DNA of 64,000 nt from JAHRVQ01 sp964548025. GTDB lineage: Bacteria > Pseudomonadota > Gammaproteobacteria > Pseudomonadales > Azotimanducaceae. This document shows positions 1 through 8,425 of this stretch, piece after piece. The stretch's first letter is position 1. Each line of letters starts with the position of its first letter. Both the position numbers and the translations under genes were made by a program. The notes below the pieces were generated by a model. The model made no database searches. It worked only from the letters and a program-made list of their open reading frames with translations, and was not told the DNA's origin. The DNA lies in assembly GCA_964548025.1 (NCBI GenBank), contig CAZJRI010000010.1, positions 1 to 64,000 of the forward strand, read 5' to 3'.

Positions 1-563
1 TGGACGAAGCGCGTCACCTGGAAGTATTCCGCAAACGGGCCTTTGCCAATGGCGGTGGTCTGCTACACGCCCGCGCTGAATCAGAACTTGGCCTGGCAAA
101 TATCCTCCACGCACCAACTTATATACAGGGTTCTTTCCTGATGCACGTGGTTGGCGAAGGACTGGTTCTAGATATCTTCCGGGCAGGCGAGTTCCTTGCT
201 CAAAACAAGGTTGAGAAAGAAATCTACAGGCTCTGTCTGCAGGATGAAGCGCGTCATGTCTCCTATGGCACCATGCATCTCAAGTACTTCCTTGAAAATC
301 ACCCGGACAGAGAGACAGCCGAGCGTGAATTACATGCAGTCGCTGAAATTGCAGAACGTGGTTTCACCAGCTTCCTGGTTAATTCATTCCTCATTGAGCC
401 ACTGGCTGTACTTGCCGGAGGTGGCATTGATCATATCGACAAGGGTATGGACGCTGTGAAAGTTGTATGGAGACGTATAACAGATGAATACCTGAATCGT
501 TGTGATCTGGCGGGTCTTGATCGACGCTCACGAATCGTACTACCAGCAGATGCTCCCTATTAA
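1..563 (+). CDS. Ferritin-like diiron protein, 5'-truncated by window edge
   Basis: The reading frame enters from the left edge (first full codon at base 3) and no start is visible, so the N-terminus is missing. The diiron signature DEARH occurs twice, at bases 3-17 and 243-257. Two E/D-x-x-H half-sites on paired helices are the hallmark of ferritin-like carboxylate-bridged diiron proteins (ribonucleotide reductase R2, AurF-type N-oxygenases and relatives). The protein ends at a TAA and is followed after 48 bases by an SCP2-like gene and a ferredoxin, which could supply electrons. The substrate cannot be told from this fragment; an oxygenase or an oxidative-damage role are both possible. The family call is firm, the function open. 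Confidence 0.75.
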   Translation, partial: DEARHLEVFRKRAFANGGGLLHARAESELGLANILHAPTYIQGSFLMHVVGEGLVLDIFRAGEFLAQNKVEKEIYRLCLQDEARHVSYGTMHLKYFLENHPDRETAERELHAVAEIAERGFTSFLVNSFLIEPLAVLAGGGIDHIDKGMDAVKVVWRRITDEYLNRCDLAGLDRRSRIVLPADAPY

Positions 564-611
564 CAGGGAGCGTTTGTTGCTGGACAGATAAACAAAGCAG
601 AGAGGTATAAC

Positions 612-1061
612 ATGCAATTTCCATCAGTAAAGTGGTTTGAAGCCGTGCAGCAGGAGGCTGATTCCGAGGCGGCAACCTTCCGTCGTATGGGTTTCTGTGA
701 TGCCACAGTAATGTTCGAATTAAGTAATGGTGATGCCAGTCGTCGGTTCGTACTCACGTTCGAGGATTACGGTATGACATCAGTGCGGGAGCTGGGTGCG
801 GATGAGTCGGCTGAAATTGATTTCAGCCTGGTTGGTCCCGATGAGGTCTGGCAGGAAATGATCGAGAACATCCACACAAATGGCGAAGCTGATCTCGATC
901 ATACGTTGAATAGATTACAGTTGCCCGGCACGCTTGAACTCGTCGCCGAAGACCAACAGGCAGCAGATCTTTTCTACCGATACAACCAGACATTCCAGGA
1001 GTTCTTTAATCTGTCTTCCAGGTTGGAAAGCGAGTTTATGGCTTCTGCGGGGTCTGCTTGA
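612..1061 (+). CDS. SCP2-like sterol/lipid carrier-type protein
   Basis: A 149-residue acidic soluble protein with no signal peptide or membrane segment. It starts at ATG 612 behind a good ribosome site (AGAGAGG). The size and the pattern of an N-terminal strand-rich part (around FELSNGDASRRFVLTF, residues 36-51) and amphipathic C-terminal helices resemble SCP2-type lipid-binding domains, but the match is only by general appearance. The stop overlaps the next gene's upstream region, and the three genes from the left edge to 1363 look like one operon with a diiron protein and a ferredoxin. It might present a hydrophobic substrate to the diiron protein; that is inference. Confidence 0.5.
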   Translation: MQFPSVKWFEAVQQEADSEAATFRRMGFCDATVMFELSNGDASRRFVLTFEDYGMTSVRELGADESAEIDFSLVGPDEVWQEMIENIHTNGEADLDHTLNRLQLPGTLELVAEDQQAADLFYRYNQTFQEFFNLSSRLESEFMASAGSA

Positions 1062-1072
1062 CTGAGGAATGT

Positions 1073-1363
1073 ATGTCAGAAGTAAGCGATACCGAAGGCA
1101 GTACTGAGGAATCGGTTGAGAAAGAGGTTTACATAATCAGCAACGACTGCGTAAGTTGTGGAGTTTGTGAATTTATGTGTCCACTCGAAGCAATCGTTGA
1201 AACCAAGAATCAGCTCAGTATCCTCAAGCGAGTCTGCGATGGTTGTGCTATTTGTGTACCCTTCTGTCCGGTTCGAGCAATTGTCCCGAGAAGCAAATTC
1301 GCAGCACGACAGGACAATAACGTAGCCGTCAATCTACGCCGGGTACTGGATAAGGACGACTAA
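1073..1363 (+). CDS. 2[4Fe-4S] ferredoxin
   Basis: A 96-residue soluble ferredoxin with two classic cluster motifs of the form C-x2-C-x2-C-x3-C-P: CVSCGVCEFMCP and CDGCAICVPFCP. It is a low-potential electron carrier in the cytoplasm. I chose ATG 1073, just after a GAGGA ribosome site at 1064-1068, over the in-frame TTG at 1058 that would overlap the preceding stop. The N-terminal 25 residues are acidic and precede the clusters. As last gene of the diiron/SCP2-like operon it is the likely electron donor to the diiron protein. The family is certain; the partner is inferred. Confidence 0.9.
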   Translation: MSEVSDTEGSTEESVEKEVYIISNDCVSCGVCEFMCPLEAIVETKNQLSILKRVCDGCAICVPFCPVRAIVPRSKFAARQDNNVAVNLRRVLDKDD

Positions 1364-1390
1364 CCCACTTTCGCGACAGCAGTTCATTAC

Positions 1391-1423
1391 AGCGGAGATC
1401 AAAACTGATCTCCGCTGGATTTT
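1391..1423. terminator. Stem-loop between convergent genes, likely bidirectional terminator
   Basis: AGCGGAGATC (1391-1400) pairs perfectly with GATCTCCGCT (1407-1416), extended by an A-T pair to 11 bp with an AAAC loop. A short T-run (1420-1423) follows on the plus strand. It lies between the ferredoxin stop and the convergent LuxR gene. Confidence 0.7.
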
Positions 1424-1504
1424 ATGCAAAATATTGCTGAATGATTTGTGTGTTGCTGAACGAACTAAGTGCCGGATAACCCAATCTCCCGGCGCCCTTC
1501 CTGT

Positions 1505-2047
1505 CTATTTTCGCTCGAATGGTAAGAATTCGACTGATTCTCCCGCGTCACTTACCTTGTTGTAGATGTTTTTCAGATGAGTTCGAAGGGTGCCGATTGA
1601 TATTGACAACTGTCTTGCGATTTCACAATTGGTTAAACCCGTGATCGCAAGCTTGATCACCTGCAATTCACGTTTACCCAGCCCGAATTTTTCGTAGTAA
1701 CCAAAAGCCTGTTCATATTTATGTCTCATTGCCTGCAGGATGGTTAGTATGTATGCAGACGAGGACACAATGGTGACATCATAATGCTGGCCGTGCAGCA
1801 ACTGGTTTTTGTAGGTTCGGCTACCCCAGTTAGGCCATTGCTGTGTGCTGTCATTAGTATAAAGTTCCATGCAGCCTTTCTGGCAATTTACTCCCAAGCA
1901 GTCTCCACACACCCGGAGACAGTTGTCGTTTTGATGCAGAACCTTGCGATTGTTGTCTTTCAAACAGACAATCATGTCGCTGTCGTCAAGAAATTCCGTC
2001 AGTATACTTTTTGATGATGCCTCAGCATCCAGGTTGTTGACTTCCAT
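1505..2047 (-). CDS. LuxR-type regulator with cysteine-rich PAS-like sensor domain
   Basis: A 180-residue DNA-binding regulator. The C-terminal part (about 121-172) is a LuxR/GerE helix-turn-helix (GLGKRELQVIKLAITG, then EIARQLSISIGTLRTHLKNI). The N-terminal part looks like a small PAS fold with six cysteines (C28, C43, C47, C50, C55, C59), including NCQKGCMEL. This CQxGC motif recurs in the second regulator at 27809-28321, so the two are paralogues. Clustered cysteines suggest a redox-, metal- or Fe-S-based signal; no receiver domain is present. It is divergent from the plastocyanin/multicopper-oxidase run starting at 2510 and is the best candidate regulator of that island. The HTH call is firm, the signal inferred. 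Confidence 0.82.
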   Translation of the reverse strand: MEVNNLDAEASSKSILTEFLDDSDMIVCLKDNNRKVLHQNDNCLRVCGDCLGVNCQKGCMELYTNDSTQQWPNWGSRTYKNQLLHGQHYDVTIVSSSAYILTILQAMRHKYEQAFGYYEKFGLGKRELQVIKLAITGLTNCEIARQLSISIGTLRTHLKNIYNKVSDAGESVEFLPFERK

Positions 2048-2162
2048 TAAATCCCCTCGAAACCATTATTGAAATCCCGACTCATGTACTCGGCCATGAC
2101 TTCATAACAGGTAGCACTTTTGGTCTGATTTTTCAGTTGTATTAAGACTGCGTTTTCCGCAA

Positions 2163-2195
2163 CTTTTTACTAGTTTTTTACTAACTTTTTACTAA
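2163..2195. repeat. Three tandem 11-bp repeats upstream of the LuxR gene
   Basis: Consensus cTTTTTACTAa: copies at 2163-2173, 2174-2184 and 2185-2195, differing at one or two end positions. The 11-bp period puts the copies on the same face of the helix, as expected of an operator array. They lie 116 bases upstream of the minus-strand LuxR start and 315 bases from the plastocyanin-like gene. The stretch 2048-2509 holds no gene. Confidence 0.6.
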
Positions 2196-2435
2196 TGCAA
2201 AGCATGAATCGAGCCAATTAACTCTGCTTGAAATCTCATGAATACCAATAGCTTTAAATTTCCCCGGATTAAGAATGAACAGAACGTTCAAGCGAATAGG
2301 CTAATTCGTTCAATGTCAGAGCCCGCCTGCTTATTATCCGAATTTTCACCCCCCCCCGTTGATTGATGAAATCTTCAGCTTCTTTATAAATGTTACAAGA
2401 AATCAACCACCAGTATTTCGACAAAAGTCAAATCA

Positions 2436-2453
2436 GATAAACGATTTATCGTT
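2436..2453. promoter_or_regulatory. Nested inverted repeats, candidate operator before the redox island
   Basis: Two overlapping dyads share this site: GATAAA-CGA-TTTATC (2436-2450) and AACGAT-TT-ATCGTT (2440-2453). It lies 57 bases upstream of the plastocyanin-like start at 2510, where a promoter operator would be expected. It could bind the divergent LuxR protein or another dimeric regulator. No clear promoter hexamers could be fixed. Confidence 0.4.
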
Positions 2454-2509
2454 GTCCTGGAATCGATGGTGAATACAGAATTGTTAAGTTAGTTGGGAGC
2501 ATCAGCATT

Positions 2510-3358
2510 ATGTTTCAGAGATCAAAGTTTCGTTGGTCAAATTCAGTTGGATCTATATTCACAATCTGTGCCGTCACAGTGATGGCACAGCCTGGCGCTT
2601 CCGCTTATGAAGTTGCCCCGGTAACTAACGGGGGAACAATTACGGGGACAATTTCCGTTGAAGGACCTGTGCCGCAGTTAAGGCGCTTCAAGGTTGAGAA
2701 AACGCCCGAGGTCTGCGGAGAAGATGATCGTCTTGTTGCCGAGATAAGGGCAACTGATGGGAAACTCGCAGACGTTGTCATCCTGATCAAGGAGGTGAAT
2801 TCGGGCAAACCCTTTCCACAGGAGCAGGTTCAGGGCGGACCACCTGAAGAAGCCTTTCACACCCAGGTTGGTGAGGGCAGCGCTGAGTTTCCAGGTACAA
2901 CTATCAAGCCCAAGCAGTGCATATTCGGGCCCTATACAGGCGTCATCGCCCAGGGAAAAATGATGAGATTTCGCAATCAGGATCCTGTTAAACACAGCCC
3001 TCATACTTATTCATCAAAAGGTCGGGTAAAGAAAACACTGCATAACGAGGACCTGCCTGGTGAAGGCAGTCTTGACCTTGAAGTTAACATGGCTAAAGCC
3101 AACGTTCTTAAGCTCGAATGTGATCAGCATGAGCATATGCAGAACTGGTTCCGCACAGTGGACAACCCCTACTACGCCTTTTCCGGCGAAGACGGCAGCT
3201 TCAGTATTGATCAGGTACCTCCTGGTGAATATACCCTCATCGCCTGGCACCCCAAATTCAAGCGGGAACAAAAGCAGTCAATTGTTGTGGGTGCCAATGG
3301 CACGCTGGATAACGTTGATTTTACTTTCAAGATACGTGTTCGAAAGAGGTCTCAATAG
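2510..3358 (+). CDS. Periplasmic plastocyanin-like protein with C-terminal carboxypeptidase-regulatory-like domain
   Basis: A 282-residue exported protein. Residues 1-32 form a Sec signal peptide (hydrophobic stretch SIFTICAVTVMA, cleavage near ASA). A cupredoxin-like core carries possible copper ligands: H162 and H165 in VKHSPHTYS, then C204, H207, H209 and M210 in LECDQHEHMQNW. The C-terminal part (about 219-275, FSGEDGSFSIDQVPPGEYTL) is a CarboxypepD_reg-like beta sandwich. The fusion of plastocyanin-like and regulatory-like domains is known from several periplasmic redox clusters. It is first in the plus-strand run, 61 bases before the giant multicopper oxidase, so it may be that enzyme's electron partner; the partner assignment is inference. 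Confidence 0.78.
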   Translation: MFQRSKFRWSNSVGSIFTICAVTVMAQPGASAYEVAPVTNGGTITGTISVEGPVPQLRRFKVEKTPEVCGEDDRLVAEIRATDGKLADVVILIKEVNSGKPFPQEQVQGGPPEEAFHTQVGEGSAEFPGTTIKPKQCIFGPYTGVIAQGKMMRFRNQDPVKHSPHTYSSKGRVKKTLHNEDLPGEGSLDLEVNMAKANVLKLECDQHEHMQNWFRTVDNPYYAFSGEDGSFSIDQVPPGEYTLIAWHPKFKREQKQSIVVGANGTLDNVDFTFKIRVRKRSQ

Positions 3359-3419
3359 ACACTGACAAACACCGACCAAAAACAGATCGTGAACAATCAG
3401 ACATAAGAGAAGCTTGCAA

Positions 3420-6400
3420 ATGTCTATGGGTACTAACTTGATATTAAAAGAGAAGAAAGTCTTCAACGGATTGACAATCAGGATGTTAGCCCTGTCAATC
3501 GCGGTGGCGAGTCTGCTGCCTGTTAACACTCACGTATACGGTCATGGCGAAGAAAGAACCAAAGAAGCAGAAGAGGCAAATGAGAGCATCTATTCAGGTG
3601 TAGCGGGGATTCCGGGAGCTATCAACCTCGGTCTGACCGGTAGGAGGGGCGTCACCGAAACCCTCGCAGCACGCCATCTCATGGAACAACAGAAAATCGC
3701 AATCAACGGCACTTTCACTCAATCGGGCAAGGCGCATTTTGGCGGAGACCTGCGAGAAGATGTTCGGCTGGTCAGAACATCGACAGAATCGGTCAGCAGG
3801 GTTGGTCAAAAATGTCCCGCCGATATCCCGCGGAGAGTTTTTGATATAACCGCAATAAACGTTGAAATCACGCTCAATCAATATCACGACTTTTATCCCG
3901 GCTATATGTACGTGCTGTCTGACAATATCGACAAGGTGCGTGATGAGGAACTGGCAAACGAGGATGCCAGATATGAAGCAGATGATCCCGGTGCCGTTTC
4001 AAATGGCCTTCAGGGGGATATCATTCAACCATTGGCTATTCGGGTAAATCAAGGTGAGTGCCTCATCGTTAACCTGACAAACGAAGTGGAAGATGAAGAG
4101 GTAAGTTTCCACCTGCACGGTTCAAGCCTGGTTGTCAGCGAGACCGGTGATCCCGCAACTTCTGTTAACCCTGATACCAATGTCGCAGAAGGCGATACCA
4201 CGACTTTCGAGTGGTACGTTGACTATGATCAGCAGGAAGGTGTTCATCAGCTTCACAGCCACAATCATACCCAGGCGGCTACAGGGCTTTTCGGATCGGT
4301 GACGGTGGAACCTGCCGGATCTAGACATCTGGACCCCTTTACCGGAGAAGAACTAGACAGCGGTTGGCTGGCGATGATTGAAGACCCTGATGGTCCCGAT
4401 TTTCGGGAATTTGTCGTTATCTACCATGAAACCGGTGACGGCGAAGCACGCCCCCTGAATATCGATGAGGAAATGATCTCGCAGAGAGATCCAACTGCTC
4501 ACAATTACCTCTCAGCAGGTAAGGCTCTGAATTACAGAAGCGAACCTTTTGGTAACGGTTTGAGAAAAGAGGAAGAGCTGTTCGGCCTCATGGATGAATC
4601 CCAGTCCTACAGTTCATATCACAACGGGAATCCGTCGACACCGATTCCACGGTCATATCTCGGCGACCCTGTGAAATGGCGACTGGTTCACGGCGGATCC
4701 GAGGTATTCCACTCCCACCACCTTCATGGTGGTGCGATTCGCTGGAGACGGCAATCCGAACTGGAGAATGAACTCAATCTCTTTGGCTCGGCAAATGAGA
4801 ATCTCGGTACCAATGGCCCAATAAAAAACCCGCCTATTCAAGGTGCATCCGACCGGGTGGACGTCCAGTCACTCGGACCAGCCGAGTCCCATGACCTCGT
4901 CATTGAATGCGGCTCTGGCGGGTGCCAGAGAACGGCAGGTGACTTTCTTTATCACTGTCATGTCGTACACCACTATGTTGCCGGTATGTGGGCATTCTGG
5001 CGCACCTACAACACCCTGCAGATCGATGGCGCCAAAACCGATGAGATGCCCAGTCTGCTGGAGCTGCCCGACAGGACAGGTCGAACTCCGGCAGCAGTCG
5101 ATTCAACAAAACTCGCCGGTAGTCAGGTTGACTGGTTTGGTCAGAAATTTGAAATCCTCGAAGATGGTGTGGACACAAGCATTAAAATGCAGAAACAGGA
5201 AAGTGATACTGGTTTCTTCTCCAGCCTGTTCGGGTCGAGTTCCGAACCACAACTAACAAAACGCAAGAGTGGCCCCGTAAAGGATCGCTACAACCTGAGC
5301 GAGTGGGTGGAGATGCAACTGCCAACAAAAGGTCTTCCGGGTGGAAAAGAAGACTGGAAGGAGCAAATTCTAGCCTACGACGCAAGTGTCTGGGACTGGG
5401 CGAAAGAAGACGATCTCTACCTGGGTGAACCTGAAACTTTCGTCAAGTGGGCAAAATATAAGCCTGCCTGGATGGGTATCGAACCTGGTGAACGTCCGGC
5501 CATTCTGTTTAATCCGCTTACGGGAAAGCTCGCCTATCCAAGCATGCGACCACATTTTGGCAAGCGACCGCCCTTTAGCCCGGGCAAGAATCCTGCGCCA
5601 TTTCTTGAACCGATCCACAGCCAGGACAACGGCGACAACAGTGCTAATGTGGCGAGAGCTGGTGAAAACGGACCATGGAGCCTTTGTCCCAGAGAATCCA
5701 ATTCACCAGATCAGATGAAGCAATACAATGTTCATGCGATCTCAACGCCAATTACCCTGTCCGGCAAACAAGGGAATCAGCCGCCCATCGTCGACCCCCT
5801 CGGTCAGTTATATGTGCTACATGACGAAGAACAGGCCATACGTGCTAACGATGACCTTAAGATTCCACTTGTTCTTCGGATGAATGTGCACGATTGCGCA
5901 GACGTTATTTTAAGTAACGAGATCCCTGATGATGAAGAGAACCTCTACTCCAGCAAAGTGAATATGCATATTCACTTCGTCCAGTTTGATGTGCAGGCAT
6001 CAGACGGCGTAATCACCGGTATGAACTATGAGCAGTCAGTGCGGCCGTTTACCATCTTAAAGGACGAAGGTAAGGGAATGGGCACTCCCCAGAACACCCT
6101 GACTTCAACAGCCTCAAAAGCAGGGGCAAGTGTAATCCAGGTCGAAAACGGGAGCCTCTATCAGCAGGGTGTGCTCGTCGGTGTTGGTATGGACGCCGTG
6201 GGACGACTGGACATTCGACAAATAAAACAGATCGACGGCAATAAACTCACATTTACCGAACCCCTGACAAATGATCATGAAAAAGGAGAATTCGTATCTA
6301 CCGAGTTCGTTCGCTATCGCTGGTTCGCCGATTCCGACTTCGGTATCACCTACTGGCATGACCACGTATATGGTTTAACATCATGGGGCCACGGACTCTT

Positions 6401-8366
6401 TGGATCAACAATTATTGAACCGAAAGGCTCCACCTACCACAACCCGGTTACTGGCGAACCCATCAGAAGTGGCAATATCGCGGATATTCATACAACAGAA
6501 CCTGTGTCTTCCCAGGTGACAGGCAGTTTCCGTGAATTCGTCATGCAGATTCAGGATAGCAACCCCGTCACCGAAACCCAGGTGGTATCAGGCACAGTTG
6601 TAAACAATAAACCGTCTCCTGATGCCAAACCCAACACCATCAACGCCCTTGGCAGTCTTGATTCGTGGAGCCTGCCCGTCAACGCTTTTGAATACTTAAA
6701 TGGCGGTGACAGAACATCCGGTGGTTCTATCGGTATGCGGGTAGAACCACTGCATCAACGCCTGGCTGAAAATGATGACGCTTCAATGGTCTTCAGCTCG
6801 GAGGAACACGGCGACCCGGATACGCCCATCGTGAATGCCTACCTTGGAGATCCAATTGTTATTCGCGCACTTGCAGAAGCAGCAAACGAAAGTCATACGA
6901 TTCACGTACAGGGTCACTACTTCCCGCTTGAGCGTTTCCTGACAGGTTCACGCCCCCAAAGCACCGCACATATCGCGATCGCGGAACGATATGATCTCGT
7001 CATCCCGGAAGCCGGGGGACCACAAAAGAAAGCGGGCGACTATATGTACCACAGTGGTCGTCTGTCTCATTTCGGTGAAGGCCTGTGGGGTCTGATTCGG
7101 GTAGAAGACGAATTGAGGGAAGGTCTGCAGACACTTCCCATGAGAAGCGTAGTGCCAAAATCAAGCGAAACTGTCTGCCCTGCCGATGCACCAAGAAAAC
7201 AATTTGACGTAGTCGCAATGGACTTCGCTCTCGATCTGAATCCCAACGCACCTGATCAGATCAAGGCACCGAGTGGCACCAACAGAAATCTGATTCTTGC
7301 CAATCCAGAAGGAAAGATTTATGCACTTAAATCCGAGGTGGATGCTCTCAAGGCTGGCACCCTTCAACCTCATCCTCAGACCCTGCGCGCAAATATTGGT
7401 GACTGTTTAGAAGTCACCCTGCATAACCTCCTGCAGAACGAGAAGGCTTCATTCCATGCGGATATGCTCGCATACGATCCGAACGATTCAATGGGCGCAA
7501 ATATCGGCAGAAACAAAGGTGACCAGACTGTGGCGCCCGGCGGTCATCGTGCCTATACATTTTATGCTCATCCCGAATTCGGTGAAGCCACCGCACTCGT
7601 TACTGACTTTGGCAAGATAACCCGTAATGTTCGTGATGGTCTATACGGCGCGATTATCATCGGCCCCAGGGGTTCGAAGTATCTGGACCCCCAGAGCGGC
7701 GCTGACATCTCACTGGGTAATAACTGGCAGGCAGACGTCATCATTGACCGGTCTCTGCACAGAAACCGAAAACGATCCGACTATCGAGATGCGGCACTCT
7801 ACTTTCAGGATGAAGATAACCTGATTGGCACACCGTTCATGCCTTATATCTCAAGTACGGCCGGTCTGTCCGCCGTAAATTATCGGGTCGAACCCCTGGC
7901 ATGGCGTGCTAAAGCCTACGACTGCCCGGTAGAGGATGCATTCCATTGCAACGGCAATGCCCCCGACCCGGCGACACCTCTGATTGAAGTTCAGGCAGGT
8001 GAATTGATCAGAATGCATGTGATAGGCGCACACGGAGAACAGAATTCAACCTTCGCAGTTGAAGGACACCAGTGGCCTCTGGAACCTGACGTTGCGGGTG
8101 CCGAGATGTTGGAAGTACAACAATTTGGCGCATCAGAAACGCTCGAAATCAACTTCATAGCAGGTGGGCCGCATGAAGTTGCAGGCGAATATATGTGGAG
8201 CAGCGAGAGGATGACCTACGCGATCGCAGGACAGTGGGGAATCCTCCGGGTCTTGCCCGGCAAGACAGGCTTACAAAGAACGAAAGCAACAGGGAACACA
8301 GCGAATGCAGGGCAAAAGAAAGCGGTAGAAGTCACATACAGAGACAAGCTGGCATCTGTTCAGTAG
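3420..8366 (+). CDS. Giant six-cupredoxin multicopper oxidase, MofA-like
   Basis: A 1,648-residue exported multicopper oxidase made of three successive two-domain units. A signal peptide (residues about 20-42, MLALSIAVASLLPVNTHVYG) precedes them. Unit 1 keeps all four copper motifs: HLHG (about 231), HSH (about 279), HSHHLHG (about 430) and HCHVVHHYVAGM (about 512-523), i.e. a full type 1 site and trinuclear ligands. Unit 2 keeps MHIH and WHDH (about 849 and 978) but its last motif reads YHSGRLSHFGEGLW, without the cysteine. Unit 3 has lost nearly all ligands. The length and linked FKBP and cytochrome genes recall MofA of Leptothrix, a putative manganese oxidase; iodide or another substrate is also possible. 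I chose ATG 3420 (GAGAAG site, spacing 7) over TTG 3414. Confidence 0.82.
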   Translation: MSMGTNLILKEKKVFNGLTIRMLALSIAVASLLPVNTHVYGHGEERTKEAEEANESIYSGVAGIPGAINLGLTGRRGVTETLAARHLMEQQKIAINGTFTQSGKAHFGGDLREDVRLVRTSTESVSRVGQKCPADIPRRVFDITAINVEITLNQYHDFYPGYMYVLSDNIDKVRDEELANEDARYEADDPGAVSNGLQGDIIQPLAIRVNQGECLIVNLTNEVEDEEVSFHLHGSSLVVSETGDPATSVNPDTNVAEGDTTTFEWYVDYDQQEGVHQLHSHNHTQAATGLFGSVTVEPAGSRHLDPFTGEELDSGWLAMIEDPDGPDFREFVVIYHETGDGEARPLNIDEEMISQRDPTAHNYLSAGKALNYRSEPFGNGLRKEEELFGLMDESQSYSSYHNGNPSTPIPRSYLGDPVKWRLVHGGSEVFHSHHLHGGAIRWRRQSELENELNLFGSANENLGTNGPIKNPPIQGASDRVDVQSLGPAESHDLVIECGSGGCQRTAGDFLYHCHVVHHYVAGMWAFWRTYNTLQIDGAKTDEMPSLLELPDRTGRTPAAVDSTKLAGSQVDWFGQKFEILEDGVDTSIKMQKQESDTGFFSSLFGSSSEPQLTKRKSGPVKDRYNLSEWVEMQLPTKGLPGGKEDWKEQILAYDASVWDWAKEDDLYLGEPETFVKWAKYKPAWMGIEPGERPAILFNPLTGKLAYPSMRPHFGKRPPFSPGKNPAPFLEPIHSQDNGDNSANVARAGENGPWSLCPRESNSPDQMKQYNVHAISTPITLSGKQGNQPPIVDPLGQLYVLHDEEQAIRANDDLKIPLVLRMNVHDCADVILSNEIPDDEENLYSSKVNMHIHFVQFDVQASDGVITGMNYEQSVRPFTILKDEGKGMGTPQNTLTSTASKAGASVIQVENGSLYQQGVLVGVGMDAVGRLDIRQIKQIDGNKLTFTEPLTNDHEKGEFVSTEFVRYRWFADSDFGITYWHDHVYGLTSWGHGLFGSTIIEPKGSTYHNPVTGEPIRSGNIADIHTTEPVSSQVTGSFREFVMQIQDSNPVTETQVVSGTVVNNKPSPDAKPNTINALGSLDSWSLPVNAFEYLNGGDRTSGGSIGMRVEPLHQRLAENDDASMVFSSEEHGDPDTPIVNAYLGDPIVIRALAEAANESHTIHVQGHYFPLERFLTGSRPQSTAHIAIAERYDLVIPEAGGPQKKAGDYMYHSGRLSHFGEGLWGLIRVEDELREGLQTLPMRSVVPKSSETVCPADAPRKQFDVVAMDFALDLNPNAPDQIKAPSGTNRNLILANPEGKIYALKSEVDALKAGTLQPHPQTLRANIGDCLEVTLHNLLQNEKASFHADMLAYDPNDSMGANIGRNKGDQTVAPGGHRAYTFYAHPEFGEATALVTDFGKITRNVRDGLYGAIIIGPRGSKYLDPQSGADISLGNNWQADVIIDRSLHRNRKRSDYRDAALYFQDEDNLIGTPFMPYISSTAGLSAVNYRVEPLAWRAKAYDCPVEDAFHCNGNAPDPATPLIEVQAGELIRMHVIGAHGEQNSTFAVEGHQWPLEPDVAGAEMLEVQQFGASETLEINFIAGGPHEVAGEYMWSSERMTYAIAGQWGILRVLPGKTGLQRTKATGNTANAGQKKAVEVTYRDKLASVQ

Positions 8367-8425
8367 CTCTCTTCGGTGAATGAAATGGTATCAGTTTAGA
8401 TTGACGAGATTTAAAGGTGGAAATG

